Below, piece after piece: positions 46,111 to 58,125 of a DNA stretch of 64,000 nucleotides. Under the pieces are notes generated by a model that was not told the DNA's origin, did no database searches, and was given only the letters and a program-made list of their open reading frames with translations. Source of the DNA: Norana najaformis (lineage: Eukaryota > Annelida > Clitellata > Crassiclitellata > Hormogastridae); contig OZ029915.1 of NCBI GenBank assembly GCA_964023275.1, positions 39,496,238-39,560,237 on the forward strand, given 5' to 3'. The translations under genes were made by a program, and so were the position numbers. Position 1 is the stretch's first letter. Every line of letters begins with the position of its first letter.

Positions 46111-46900
46111 CGATTCAGTTGTTGGACTGGAACCCTTTTGGTGGCCTTACCATTTCAATCATACAAAGGGGCCAAGACCCAACTTAACCCATAAAATCCA
46201 TCATTAGACCAATTAATTTATTTTAGCCATATCCTGCACATAACAGAAAATTATAATATGAATAATAATTAATATTAACCTAATAATAGTGACAGGCCTC
46301 AAACTTTGCTGTTATTGTTTCAATTAATTTATTTCTGCCCTGGGCCCCTACCCGCTGAAACCAGAGAGGCCCATGTGGGACCATGGCATCCGGGCACAAT
46401 GGCCAGTTCGCCACTGCTGCTCTTTTGATGTCAGCTCCTCACTCAATAAATTCTTCAACAAATTTCAGATTACTTGTAATGTAATATACAGTTACAGTAT
46501 AGTACAAATTATCTGCTGCCAGTGGTACTGCATAGGTTCACTGAGATATCATTAACAGATGTCGTCGTCAATCACCTGTCCACATAATGTAATAGATATT
46601 TTGACGAAGCGTTATGTTTACAATGCGTTGCTAAAAGTATTAGAATTTAGTCCTGAGGTCCGCATTTATTCCGATTCAGGAGAAAACGAAAGGACTCTTC
46701 GGCTGATGAACACTCGAAGAAGAGCAGATATTTGTCATAAGAAACCCCGTCCACGGTTGACTGACGAAGCATTCATAATTCTTGGGCCGTGTAGTGGCCC
46801 TGCAAGAGAAGGGTAACCGACATGCCCAAAATGTTGCCCTGGAGATTAAAGATATTACATGCGGACGGAGAATAATGTAATACGACTAGGATAATGGGAA
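46111..46900. other. no gene seen
   Basis: An 85-residue frame at 46559-46816 has no recognised domain and no splice context. Confidence 0.35.
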
Positions 46901-46969
46901 GAGCAACCAGACTAAAATGTCTGACAAAGGAATTCCATGACACAAGGCAGTGACGAGACTGGAATTACT

Positions 46970-48100
46970 GAGTAACTGAAGTGTCACTGGAGAGTAGTAG
47001 AGGGAGCCACTGTACAGCGCTTCAGCTGCATATGTTAGGTGTTCAGGGCAAAAGTGCCGGCCATCAGCAGCCGGAGGCAGGAAAGGCCGACCATCGCCAG
47101 CTCAAGAGAAGCTCGAAGAATTATCGAACAACATAAATAGCCGCATATCATCAGCATTAATGCGACTGCGAAGGGCTTGCACGGATCAGCACCGAAAGAA
47201 AGGAACATAGGGGGCCATAGACTACACTCGGATGGACACATGTTGCGGGTCAAGAGAAGGGCCATTCAGAGCGGTTCTATTGACACAAATCATTCGTCCA
47301 TCTACCAATGCAAATGCACACAAAGGTAGACAGACGAACAAACGGTCAAGAGAGACATGCAGATAGATATGACGGACGGACGCACAGACATAAACTTATC
47401 TCAATTATTTAAAACGGGGAACTTGAAGTTTACCTAAGACGAGGTTTTATATGAAAACGGCCTTCGTGAGGGTGCGAGAACAAATGTGGTCCATTCACTA
47501 AGCCCTCCCTATGAAAGCGGAAGAAGTCTGCGAAAGATTTGTCCACAGTCACCTAGATGAAAGTGCATTGACAAGCTTTCGAAAAGGAGAGAAGGGCGTC
47601 CTGTTGTACAGTAGCTCTTTAGCCGACCATCTGTTTGCATCGGTACCTAGAGAAACTCCGCGCAGTGCAGATACTCTTGGTCATCCATAAGACCAAGGAA
47701 CGGGTCTGGGCTTATTCATCATCCTTGTCGCACGTCTCTCTCCACCCTCAACCACTCCAATGTTAATCATCGATGCGAGCCGCAGTCACTGTGTTCGTGT
47801 ACAATTCCCTCATCAGGTAGGCCTATACTATCTTCTCCTCTATCTCATGAGAAAGCAATAGCCTCCAGATGGCAGCACGATCCATTGAGTCAAAAGCTGC
47901 CCTCTATCGAACATCGGCAATCCACAGCGGTTGTTGAAATTCACTTCTTGTTTGAATGAGGTTGTACAGGCTGAAGTGCCAATCGATTGTCGATCTACCA
48001 GGGCTGTTGAATCGAGGCTTTGGTGGAGATCTTCTTTTTCGGATACTAAGTTTGAAAAGCTGTATCTGGTCAGCTGAGGCCTAACAATCGCCATTTGTTA
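46970..48100 (-). mobile_element. LINE remnants, I/jockey-like reverse transcriptase
   Basis: Two minus-strand traces. At about 48090-47820 the frames give RPQLTRYSFSN, a following stretch, and after a frameshift PLWIADVR.RAAFDSMDRAA, IWRLLLSHEIEEKIV, matching RT motif A wording PL.IAF.D..AAFDSVDR.ALW..L...GI. At about 47165-47115 INADDMRLFMLFD is a decayed YADD box. Whether both belong to one copy is unclear. Heavily degraded. Confidence 0.68.
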
Positions 48101-48656
48101 ATGACTAGGTTTAAGTGATGACCACAAATACTCAAGGTACACGCATTTCATGTTCATTCGGCAGAAAGTTGGGCTTCGATCAGCATATATCTAGGAAAAC
48201 CCGGAAAAGGTTGGGACTCAAACCTCGTAATTTGGAGTGGGAGATGGAGAGAGGTGGTCTTCAAGGAGTTTACGACAAAGGACAGACGAACGGCAGAAAT
48301 CATGGACAGACGGACCAACAGAAGGACGTATAGACAGGCGGACCAATAAACATAGAGACCAACAGACAAACAGAAATAGACACACATACAAGGGAAGGAA
48401 CGGACGTACGACAGACACACGGATGAACAGATCGACGGACAGCCGCAGAAAGATGAGAAGGACAACAGAAAAAGACCGTGTCGGTAATTCACTTTGAAAG
48501 TAATTTTTTCTCCAGCATGCAAAACGTTCTTCTGTAAACTCATTGAAGACCTCCAGTCAGAGAAGGTCGTTCTAGCTGTGCAACATTCATTTGCTGGCAA
48601 TGTGTAGGCTTTAGAGGAAACGTTTCCCACCAGGCGACGAGAAATAATTGCGACCG
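48101..48656. other. no gene; GACAGAC-rich stretch
   Basis: Irregular GACAGACGGAC tract at 48280-48440; no exon. Confidence 0.45.
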
Positions 48657-48826
48657 GCGACGGATAGACAGACAGACTGGCAGGCAGACAGGCAGACAGA
48701 CAAACAAACAGACAGACAGACTGACTGACTGCATGCCTGCCTGACTGACTAACTGACTGACTGACTGACTGACTGACTGACTGACTGACTGACTGACTGA
48801 CTGACTGACTGACTGACTGACTGACA
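48657..48826. repeat. (GACA)n and (GACT)n arrays
   Basis: CAGACAGACAGGC units at 48657-48720, then a nearly perfect (CTGA)n array at 48720-48825. Confidence 0.97.
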
Positions 48827-50714
48827 GTCACAGACAGCGTCTTATGAAGTCGTTTGCACTGTCGAATCGGTGACTGCAGGTTTCTGTCCCTTCTAGATTC
48901 GTAGCAAATTAGAAAAAGTGCACATTACAACCACTGTAATTTAGAATCATAGCAGATCACAATTCTTGCGCAATATAATCAATGCACACTAGAACCAGTG
49001 CACATCAGAATTATAGCAAAATGGAATCAGCGCACAAAAGACCAACAGAAAATGCACTGCTACCAACGGGACGCCAACCCGCAAATTCTCTAATGAATGC
49101 TACTGAAGTTGCTTATACAGTCAAATCCAACGGTCATTAGCAGTATTAGGTAATGTCGTTTTTACACTCCCCAAATGTGTGTCATCAAACCCCATACCAG
49201 TTTGTCCATCCATCCACCCGTCCGTCCGTCTTACTGTCTGACTTTTTGTTTGTCTGCGTATATGCCATAAGCTTCCAAACTCTACTGACTTTATTTTGAA
49301 TTCAGTCAGTGAAAGATATATTCACTCCAAAAGTCAAATGTTCCAGCCATGTGAATACGTACTGTCTGTTCGTCGGTTATCTGTCTGTTTGTATGTCTGT
49401 ATTGACAGCATAAAATCTGTGGAGTCTCCGTCGGTACATCTGTCTGTTTTTCTCTTGTTAGGCATCTTACTGATTGTAGTACAGATCGCTCGTCGGTTTG
49501 TCGCGCAAGCAATTAGCTTATCTTAAAAATCCAGTGCAATGCAGTACATACTTTAATAAGGTCTACAAGTGTATTGACATATAGTGTGTTTTAACTCAGC
49601 GTTGCACAGATTTCAATGCCTATACATTGTGTAATAAGTAGATAGAATCGGTAGTAGTTATTCTAAGCACAGTCTTTTACAAGCTGTGAATGACTCACTA
49701 GACTACCGTGCTTTTTTATATTGTACAGTCCTACCTGGACAACTGTGGCAATTCTGGCTCTAATAAATGCAACAAAGTTCCGGCCACACATAGGGAAGAA
49801 GAAAGTGCATGTTTAACAGGGAAAAACCAATCAGGTCCTCGCAACCTGTAATTTTGATGACGAGAATAACTTTCGATGGTGAGTTATAAGACTAACACAA
49901 CAGTAACGAGTAACGACGAAAGAAGACCAGTCCCAAGAGAGTTAGCCTAAGAGACTGTTCTTCTTCGTTCATTCTTATCAATGTCTTGTTGTATCTAGTT
50001 CAAGATGATAAGTGAAAGTATTTGCCTGATGGTCAAGCTGTGCATTGTCACAAGATATTGTCCTCATCCAGGCGTTGTTGTTTTTATAATAACGATTATT
50101 ATTATTATTATTTTATTATCGTTTTGTAATATACTTTATTGGATTAAAACGACACTACTTTAGGGGTGGTTTAAAAAGACATCCATTTTGGGTTGGTATA
50201 AAAATGATACTACCTAACGCTACAGTCATTCATTATTAAATTGAGTACCGTAAAATAGCTCTGACTGTAGCTCTTGTTGAAACTGACAGCCTTGCGTTTT
50301 ATTCAGACATTGTATTTCTGTTCATTCTTTGTCCAAGTTTGTCGATATCAGAATCTAGACGTGTCTATATCTGACTACATTTGAGACCATGTTTATTCAT
50401 AGCAATACTAAATTTTCATGGGGCAAATTATATTGCATACTGTGACTGCTTACTAAACTGACGTTCGTTTGATTGATTTAAGTCACTGTATTATTTTTAT
50501 GGAGGTCTTTGAAGCAGTCATCCACTGTTCATCAATAGGGTTTCTCCAACTGGATATGCAGCCTTATCTGCCTGAATTTACACTCGGTAGACATCGTTCG
50601 TAGCTGCTTGTTTGGATTCAGCAGCTGATCATATGAATCAGATAGACTTGTTTATATGAAAAAATTAATTAATAACTTCACAGTTACAGAAGAATCCAAT
50701 CTAACCTGATGACT
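48827..50714. other. no gene seen
   Basis: Includes a CTGTCTG-rich stretch (49200-49460) and an ATT trinucleotide run near 50095-50120. A Cys-containing segment at about 49728-49775 (SYLDNCGNSGSNKCNK), preceded by a possible acceptor, is too short to call. Confidence 0.35.
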
Positions 50715-51110
50715 CCTCTATAGCGGTTGTCATAATGCCCAAGGCATCAACCGGTGGTTGCTGCAAATGAGCCTTAGTCAAAAAAATGTAATCCGTTGGA
50801 GATGCTCGGTCAAATTTCGATAGGTTAGAGAGTGAGTAAGCCAGCTGAAGTGAATTCCAAAGCTTCGGACAAGCCATCGAGAGCGCCGAGAGCCCAACAT
50901 TGTCCTACTGCTAGGCACGACAAAAGTCAGTATCCATTGATCAGGTTGAATATTTGCAGGTATGAGGGAACAGAGATAGGTCGGCTGATTTCAATGAGTG
51001 TCTTGCGAACTATAAGACAGATTTTTAATTGGATTCTTTGCGCGACAGACAGCCAGTGCAATATTGGCGCAATATGCTGATATTTGAAAGGTTGAGTATT
51101 TAGCTGCAAT
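50715..51110 (-). mobile_element. CR1/L2-like LINE, C-terminal domain fragment
   Basis: The minus strand reads LHWLSVAQRIQLKICLIVRK, then ISRPISVPSYLQIFNL, followed by LWNSLQLAYSLSNLSKFDR in a shifted frame. These are the post-RT LHWLPV...RI.FK and LWN.LP...R segments of CR1/L2-type elements. Confidence 0.8.
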
Positions 51111-51234
51111 ACAATACAAATGACACATGCAAAACAGAATTTTGAGCGCCACTACATTTCAAACCTTACTACTCGTCATCAACATAAAGGCTTGGAAAAG
51201 CCATTATTACTATTGCTACATTTCACTCTCAGCC

Positions 51235-52860
51235 ACTTTCCATTGTGTCAAGTCAGCAGCTGGAGAAAACATTACAGAAACATCAAAAATTGCAGAAAGA
51301 TGGCGTGAATATTGTGAAGAATTAGGCCTATATAATGACAACGAAGAAACTGAAATACAATGGGATTATGAACCAGAGCCACTTCCTCTTCGATCGGAGG
51401 TTGCAAGTGCTATTCAACAAAAAGCCACTCGTAAGTCAGCAGGCCCTGATGATGTTCCAGCAGAGCTTTTAAAGAGGGAGGCGAAACAGTAGTGCACAGA
51501 ATTCACAGGATCTGTACGGCAGTGTGGAAAACTAGTGAATGGCCTGAGGACTGGACACGCTCTACATTCACACCACTTCCCGAGAAAGATGATAAGAAAC
51601 AGTGCACAAATTATATAACAATTACTCTGGTCTCACTGCCAGCAAAATAAATCTCAGAATCATCTTGAAGCGTATTAGTAAGAAGACGGAAAGTGAGATT
51701 GTGGAGGAACAGGCAGGCTTCCGGCGAGGAAGAGGGACAAGAAATCAGATCAGTAACCTTCAGATCCTCATGAAAAAGACATGGGAGCATCAGTAACCTC
51801 TGTTTATGTGCTTTTTGGTTTTCAGAAAGGCATTTGATTCGATTTCACATCATAAGCCTTGGTTGATATTGATTGACATCTCATCAACTTTTTAATAAAA
51901 CTACACGAGAAACAGCTTGCTAAAATAGGAGTGGCAGGTACACAATCACAATAGTTTCATATCAGAAAAGGGGTCAGACAAGACTTTGTCCATATTTATT
52001 TGATATCCTAGCAGAGATGGTCATGAGAGATACACTTGATGGTTTTTTCATGGAGGGATAAAAATTGGTGGTAGGAAGATCTCCAAATTAGACATTGTTT
52101 TGTTGGCTGGTTCGGTGGCAGAGCTGCAGGAGTTGGTTGATCGTTTTGATCATGTTAGCCAGAAATTTGGATTGTTGATTAATATATCGACCAAAGGTGA
52201 TGGGAATGGATGGTACTACCTGCTGTATTAAGGTTCAGAGTGAACAGCTGCAACAGATTGATTCATTCCTATGCCTTGGATCTCTCATCACAGAGGATGC
52301 AGAAGACTGAATGAAGATAAAGGAATCATGGAAACGTTGAAGAAACTATGGAAAAGTCATGCTTTACCAGTTACAGCTAAAATTAGGCTTTTGAGGGCAC
52401 TGATATGGACAGTTGCAACTTATGGTTGCAAAGGGTGGACCATCAGGAGAACAGATGAAATGAGGATAAATGGATATAAAACGAAGGGACTGAGACAGAT
52501 TCTGAGGGTTTCTTTGATGGCAAGTACAAGAAAGAGCCAACGAATGGGTACTGGAGCAAACTGGCATGGAACGTCCACTGTTAATTAAGTAACATGGAGT
52601 CAAGGAAGATGACATACTTTGGCTATATTATGAGGAAAAACGGAGATTGTTTGGGGAAAGAAATAATGCAGGGTACAACATCTGGATCGCGAGCACATGG
52701 AAGACCATGAACAGCCTGGATTGACAACTTAAGATCTTGGACAGGATTAACTATGAGTCAGCTACTGAGGACAACGAAAGCTAGAAACAACTGGAGACGT
52801 ACGGTTCATGGAGCCTCCCAACTTCGGATCGAAGATGGCTAAAGACAAGACAAGACTATT
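51235..52860 (+). mobile_element. RTE-like non-LTR retrotransposon, degraded
   Basis: On the plus strand: ERWREYCEELGLYNDNEE, EPEPLPLRSEVASAIQQ and KSAGPDDVPAELL (pre-RT, about 51290-51480), ILKRISKKTESEIVEEQAGF and RRGRGTRNQISNLQILM (RT motif 2, about 51660-51780), a KAFDSI segment (about 51830), GQ-rich motif B traces, SLITEDAED, then WKSHALPVTAKIRLLRALIW, ATYGCKGWTIRRTDEMRING and, in another frame, FGYIMRKNGDCLGKEIMQGT and ARNNWRRTVHGASQLRIEDG. The order and the C-terminal TYGCE.W...GYIMR...W...VHG..R wording match RTE (BovB-like) elements. Many frameshifts and stops. Confidence 0.9.
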
Positions 52861-52975
52861 GCTATTCATATTACTAGTACACATGCAAGTACTACTACAA
52901 CAACAACTACTACCACTACTACAATTACTACTACTACAACAGCAACAACAACTATTACTACAAATGTTGTTGTTT
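52861..52975 (+). repeat. ACT/ACA trinucleotide tail of the RTE-like element
   Basis: A run of ACTACTACAACAACTACTACC-type trinucleotides (here ACTACTACAACAACTACTAC) begins about 20 bases after the last coding segment. RTE elements characteristically end in short tandem repeats instead of poly(A). Confidence 0.75.
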
Positions 52976-53082
52976 TATTTGCACTTTGAATGTCGGAACT
53001 TCATTTACGGTCACCAACATTAGTGCACATTCAGCATAATCACCAGCCTTTAAAATGATTTAATGGACAAGATGTGATGTTG

Positions 53083-53084
53083 TG

Positions 53085-53157
<73 letters not shown>
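53083..53157. repeat. (TA)n
   Basis: About 37 uninterrupted TA units; further AT-only stretches follow at 53300-53400. Confidence 0.98.
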
Positions 53158-53159
<2 letters not shown>

Positions 53160-53572
53160 CGCTAATGTTTTTAATGTCACATCGAAATGTGAAAAATTAC
53201 TACGAAATGGTGCAAATATTTTCTGCTTTCACTCCTCGATACTCTCCATATAAGCACAACGTATCACGCCAATCTCTTTCTTGCTACATGCATGTTTTAT
53301 ATATTCATATATATATATATAATATGTATATAAAATATTATATATATTCATATATATAATATAAATAATATACTATATAATATATGATGTAGAATATAAA
53401 TGTACAAATATCTGTGTATGTGATTGTCATATAGTGCGACAAACGCCTTTTCTTCTGCTCGATGTACATTAGGCCGAATGAGCCAACGATCGCCGCAGCT
53501 GGCGCCTGATGATGATGATGATGACGATTGCCTGCAGCAGCAGCATCAGCACCAGCCATTACCTCTTCAACC

Positions 53573-53692
53573 TGGGTGGGCTCGCACGCACCCAGTGTCG
53601 ACGGATGGACTGCCCCTACGGGTCGTTCTTCAAACGGAATCCATTGGCAGTGTCTCGAGGCTCAACGGACAGCAGCCAGCAGCAGCAGCAGG
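53573..53692 (+). other. possible Cys-containing exon, uncertain
   Basis: A candidate acceptor CGCACCCAG (ends about 53600) precedes QCRRMDCPYGSFFKRN, and a candidate donor CAG|GTGGGT lies at about 53691. CxxxxCPYG followed, in the next frame, by NGxxxQC is reminiscent of an antistasin-type or similar small Cys-rich repeat, but this needs a frameshift and the downstream Gln run is low complexity. I do not consider it established. Confidence 0.22.
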
Positions 53693-53821
53693 TGGGTGCA
53701 CCTGGCGAGAGAGGGATGGAGTGGGGCATCGTGGCTGCATACAGGAGACACCGGTTGACGTCATAAACGTCATTGGCGTCATCGTCGCCGCTGGCAGAGT
53801 TTCGTATTCAAGCCCCGTCTG

Positions 53822-55130
53822 ACGCAGGCATCGTTCATCCGATGCCAGGATTCAAGAAACAAACATTTCGGACCCAGACGCCGCAGACGACCAGTCTCTC
53901 GTGCTTTCCGTCTCTCATATGTGTCACCTAGGTATTTACTTTCACATCTGATCGGGTTTCTCGCCAAGATACGACCAATATGCTGCTTTTGCACAGTCGC
54001 TTGGTTACACTCTTTGGCACGATGTCTGTCTGTATTATCTAATGCTTGAATAGACATACCAGCGCCTCTAATATGCTGTTGTAAAGTTGGTACTGAATGT
54101 TAGAATCATTATTATAGCAGCTGGTCATACAATGATTATGTATATGCAAAAAATCATAATTTGCCTAGTTTAAAAATTGCTGACAGTAGCGAGAATTATC
54201 TGTATTTTCAATATAAGAAATTAAAGGCTAAGTAAGGAATTAAAGCGTTGCGCAAAATGCTAAATATAGGGCCTCCTGTGCAGAGTGACTTATGCTCCAG
54301 TCAAAGACTGCATGTTCCATATTATGCTTCATCATATTATAGTACATTTAAATATTGTTAGAATTGTGACTTTGATAGCTCCTCTAAATTAGATTTTCAG
54401 GTTTGTTGAAATGTATGATAAAAAGTTATAATATTCTCTGACTACGAGTAAATGATTAAATAATAATCTAATGCTACCTGTAAATAATTAAACAATATTC
54501 TCAGACTACCTGTGTATAATCTGTAATGAAATTTTTCAAAAATTAATAAAGAGTATTATATTTCGATCAATTAATCGCTTACCTTAGCAAGAGACTTCAT
54601 TTGCGCGCGAAAACGTCACTCGAATCGGATCGGAACGTATAAGAAAAACAAACATTCTTTAAAGTTCTATAATAAAAAAATTAAATCGCAAGTTTTCACT
54701 TCAGAATTCGTCAAGAAACTGATTTGTTTAACGGATCAACGGAACCATTCGTCGTTTTACCAGTAGTTCCTGGAATTACAGAAAGTGTGCGGATCGATGG
54801 ATCGTAGAACAACGAACGGACTGCTTCTCTCCTGATTCTCCTCACAGGCCAGTCATTTATTCAAAGAACATATAATTTTATGCATATAAACATTCGCTGT
54901 ACGGCCAGCTGCTTGCATGATAATGTTTATACCATTCTGTTGCAACTTTACAACAGCATCTGAGATGTGGTGGGTGGCTCGAGATTACGTAGTAGATTAC
55001 ATAGGCATCGTGTCTAAGAGTTGGGCCGATGTCTGTCTTTATACATAAACATTTCTAGATACTTGTGGAGACATCTGAAAGAAAGTATTTAAAGCATAAA
55101 CTTACACAGTCTAAACATGCTTAGAACACA
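53822..55130. other. no gene seen
   Basis: AT-rich, especially 54100-54580. No exon. Confidence 0.35.
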
Positions 55131-55135
55131 TATGT

Positions 55136-55198
55136 AGAAGCTGACATATATTGTGCGCTATAGAAGATTTCTATAGCGCACAATATGTGTCAACTTCT
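55136..55198. repeat. near-perfect 30-bp hairpin with 3-base loop
   Basis: Left arm 55136-55165 and right arm 55169-55198 pair at 28 of 30 positions around loop GAT. The inner stem is GTGCGCTATAGAA against TTCTATAGCGCAC, the same GCGCTATA signature found at SINE ends. It may be two such tails joined head to head, or a small fold-back element; a miRNA-like precursor is possible but the loop is too short for a usual one. Confidence 0.85.
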
Positions 55199-55386
55199 GC
55201 GTAACTCGTATGTATGCTCGATGCGGGTTCAGGCTGATCGAAACCCAGTAAGGCAATCCACGAAGGCTAGGAAACATTACTCAGGAAATGCAGTCTCTGC
55301 AATTGTTCAAAGTAATGGAAGCCAACACGGTGTTACACAGATTCTGTAGAGCCGGTAGGTATGTGGTTATAATTTAAGATTTGGCT

Positions 55387-55660
55387 AGAAGAAGAAGAAG
55401 AAGAAGAAGAAGAAGAAGAAGAAGAAGAAGAAGAAGAAGAAGAAGAAGAAGAAGAAGAAGAAGAAGAAGAGCAGCAGTCCCTTAAGCGACTTCGTTTTCT
55501 TTGCTCGGCTTATGAGGGCGGGGGCCGTCTCCCTCGCCGTTCTGATCTTTCCACCGACAATGTAGGCTCAGTGCACTCGTTTATAGCCGAGTTCGCTGAA
55601 CCTCATCATTAGGGTTGAAAGCCCATCACGCTAACTAATTAGACCATGGCGCACTCAAAG
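55387..55660 (-). repeat. tRNA-derived SINE, family D, with (TTC)n tail
   Basis: On the minus strand the copy begins GAGTGCGCCATGGTCTAATT (A box TGGTCTAATTAG), has GGGCTTTCAACCC, a tRNA anticodon-stem-loop-like hairpin, then GATGAGGTTCAGCGAACTC (B box), a body shared with 45345-45480 (CATTGTCGGTGGAAAGATCAG ... CCTCATAAGCCGAG ... AACGAAGTCGCT) and a (TTC)n tail at 55470-55387. Confidence 0.85.
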
Positions 55661-55984
55661 GACATGAGTAAGATCCGATAAAACACCAACATGTGAAGCT
55701 CTAAAAGCAGACTAACTGCGGGTCAGAACTGACCTGCAGTGACCACTGACCGGCAGGTCATCATCGATCGACCTCAGTGCACGGATGGCCACTGTCACTG
55801 ACAAGGTCGCGTCACGCGACTCCATCCAGACTCCCTGACATCGCCAAACAACATCCACTGTATCGATATGCATGAATGCGGCCTTGGTATTTCAGTGAGC
55901 GATCATTACTTCAGGCCTGTGATCGCCCTACACTTCGTGCCTCAGTCAACAAGCTCTCCTCTCTGCAACTGATCTATGTACACA
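55661..55984. other. no gene seen
   Basis: No exon or RNA gene. Confidence 0.35.
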
Positions 55985-56009
55985 TCCATCCATCCATTTA
56001 TCCATCCAT

Positions 56010-56073
<64 letters not shown>

Positions 56074-56230
56074 CCATCCGTCCATCCATCCGTCCATCCA
56101 TCCATCCGTCCATCCATCCATCCATCCAGTCGTACGTATATACTTACATACATTCATACATACATACACACATACATACATACATAAATGTATGCATATG
56201 TACAATTATACATGCATACATACACACCCA
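55985..56230. repeat. (CATC)n then (CATA)n arrays
   Basis: (ATCC)n with CCGTC interruptions at 55985-56130, then ATAC-type tetranucleotides to about 56225. Confidence 0.97.
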
Positions 56231-56289
56231 AATAGGTACATAGTGTATTTTTATATATATGTATGAGCGAGATAACATATAGATGGACA

Positions 56290-56294
56290 AAGAG

Positions 56295-56328
<34 letters not shown>

Positions 56329-56615
56329 CATATATACATGGACACAGGAGGAGAGAGCCCTAAAGTGTATCGTATGACCGGTGTTTCATCTGAATGCGTG
56401 GGTGTTGGTGAGCACGTGTGCGTCGAGTGCTGTTGAACGCCTACGACCTGAATGAACATAGGGAAGGATGAAAGTGCGTTTTTTGCGAATGAATGAGCCC
56501 ACGGAGAGAGCAAGCGAATGAGACAGAGACAGACAGAGGCAGAGAGACACACACAGAGAGAGACAGAGACAGAGAAAGAGAGGCAGGCAGGGAGAGAGGG
56601 AGAGAGACTGCAGAA
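56290..56615. repeat. (GA)n and GACA-rich tracts
   Basis: (GA)n at 56298-56328 and AGACAGAG-type purine repeats at 56520-56612. Confidence 0.95.
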
Positions 56616-57090
56616 AAGAGTCGACGACAGTTTTCAATGGAAATAATGACCGAATATTGGAGCAGAATTCCCGCGACTCTCGGCGGACGATGCCGTGCTT
56701 GTGCTTAGCTTCAGTGATCCTGTGTGTAACCATGGCAACGCCGGATGACGTCTGAATTCAGGTGATCGTCATGTGAGCCACGCAACTGCCTAATCCTGAT
56801 ATCAACAGCGGCTTTCGTCGTTTCGGCTCCAAAATGCAGCAAACTGGTGTGTTTCGGCTTCTATCGGAACTGCAGATGGCTTGCGGAACCGAAACTGCAC
56901 GTGTTTTTTTATTTCAATAACAGCAGTAAACTGTAAAGCATTTTATCAGCTAGAAAACCACGGAATCCATCTGATTTTCTCAGCTGATTTCAAAACCTAT
57001 AGCCTTGGCTTGGAACGATTAAACGAAAAAATTAGGCTGCATGTAAGTTGGCCAAGTTTCGGATCGAACGTGAATAATCCGCCGATGTCA
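56616..57090. other. no gene seen
   Basis: A 124-residue frame at 56881-57252 is a mixture of unique sequence and the start of the LINE below in a wrong frame. Confidence 0.4.
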
Positions 57091-57099
57091 TGCAGTTTT

Positions 57100-58125
57100 A
57101 TACTCTCGAAAATCATTGCGAACGTTTCTTCTGATCTGAATGGCTGGCTTCCTGCGGCGAACAACTTAGTCTCATTTCTGCTCCATGTATTTTCCATCAC
57201 TATCCGTTTGTCTTACACTGCCTCAACCGTGCCAAAACTGAATTCATTGTTCTAGGTGTACCAGATCAGATTTAGGAAATTTCTGACTCTTCCATCCACC
57301 TATCAACTAATTCTTCCATTTTCACTTTACCTTCTAATTCGCCTGTACGCGATCTTGGCATCACCTTTGACCCACACCTCTCGTTTTCAAATCGCGACTC
57401 CAAGCTATCGAGCACCTGTTTAATTCATAGTCGTGACCTTCACCGTCTTCGATCTATGCTCCACTTTGAAACTGCCTTTACAATCGTTACGTCTAGTGTA
57501 CACTCCAATATTTACTACTGTAATTCCCTCTTCCTTAACCTTGAATCGCCTCAAATTAAGCGTCTTCAACTTATTCAAACTTCACTTGCCCGAGCTGTCA
57601 CCCGGATATCCAAGCATCATCTTGTCACTCCTATCCTTTAATCACCCCACTGGATGAAAATCCACGATAGCATTCATTTTATCAAAGTTCTTTCTCTAAC
57701 CAGTAACTTTCTGCAATACTCCCAACTTACGTAAACTCTTTACCATACAATCACCCCTCTCTATACCCTTTCAACCTCTTACCTCACTCTTACCCGTTGC
57801 CCAGTAACTACCCATCTTAAGTTTTTTGATTGATCCATACCTCTCGACTCTGGAACGATCTCCCTCCTGAATTTGGCAAATTCTTCAAATTCTCGTTCCT
57901 CTACCCCTTCCGTCGTTCACCCACCATCATCTGTCTCACGCCCAGCTATCTGCTACTCCTAAGGCTTTTTGTTTAAATGTCACAGTTTTTCATAAATCTT
58001 CCCTGATCCATCCAATCCGCAGCCTTCCCATTTCTCTCAACCTAAACATTGCCCACTGTAACAGCTCCTCTGTCCCCTTCTGTATGAAGGGCATTCGGAC
58101 TTTGTACTTCACGGGGTATCTTTGG
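57100..58125 (+). mobile_element. CR1/jockey-superclade LINE, 3' portion
   Basis: The plus strand reads LNRAKTEFIVLGVPDQI, a stop, then SPVRDLGITFDPHLSFSNRD, HRLRSMLHFETAFTIVTSSV, HSNIYYCNSLFLNL, QIKRLQLIQTSLARAVTRIS and further stops, then RSLSLRLWNDLPPEF in another frame near 57840. This is the thumb and C-terminal domain (VRDLGV.FD..LSF; LDYCNSLY.NLP; RLQ.IQN..AR). The catalytic core is missing (5' truncated). Confidence 0.87.

Noticed and set aside
46559..46816. 85-residue frame as a host gene
   Set aside because: No recognisable domain, no splice sites, and set among repeats.
55876..56266. Ser/His/Pro-Ile repeat proteins around the (ATCC)n array
   Set aside because: Microsatellite translation artefacts on both strands.
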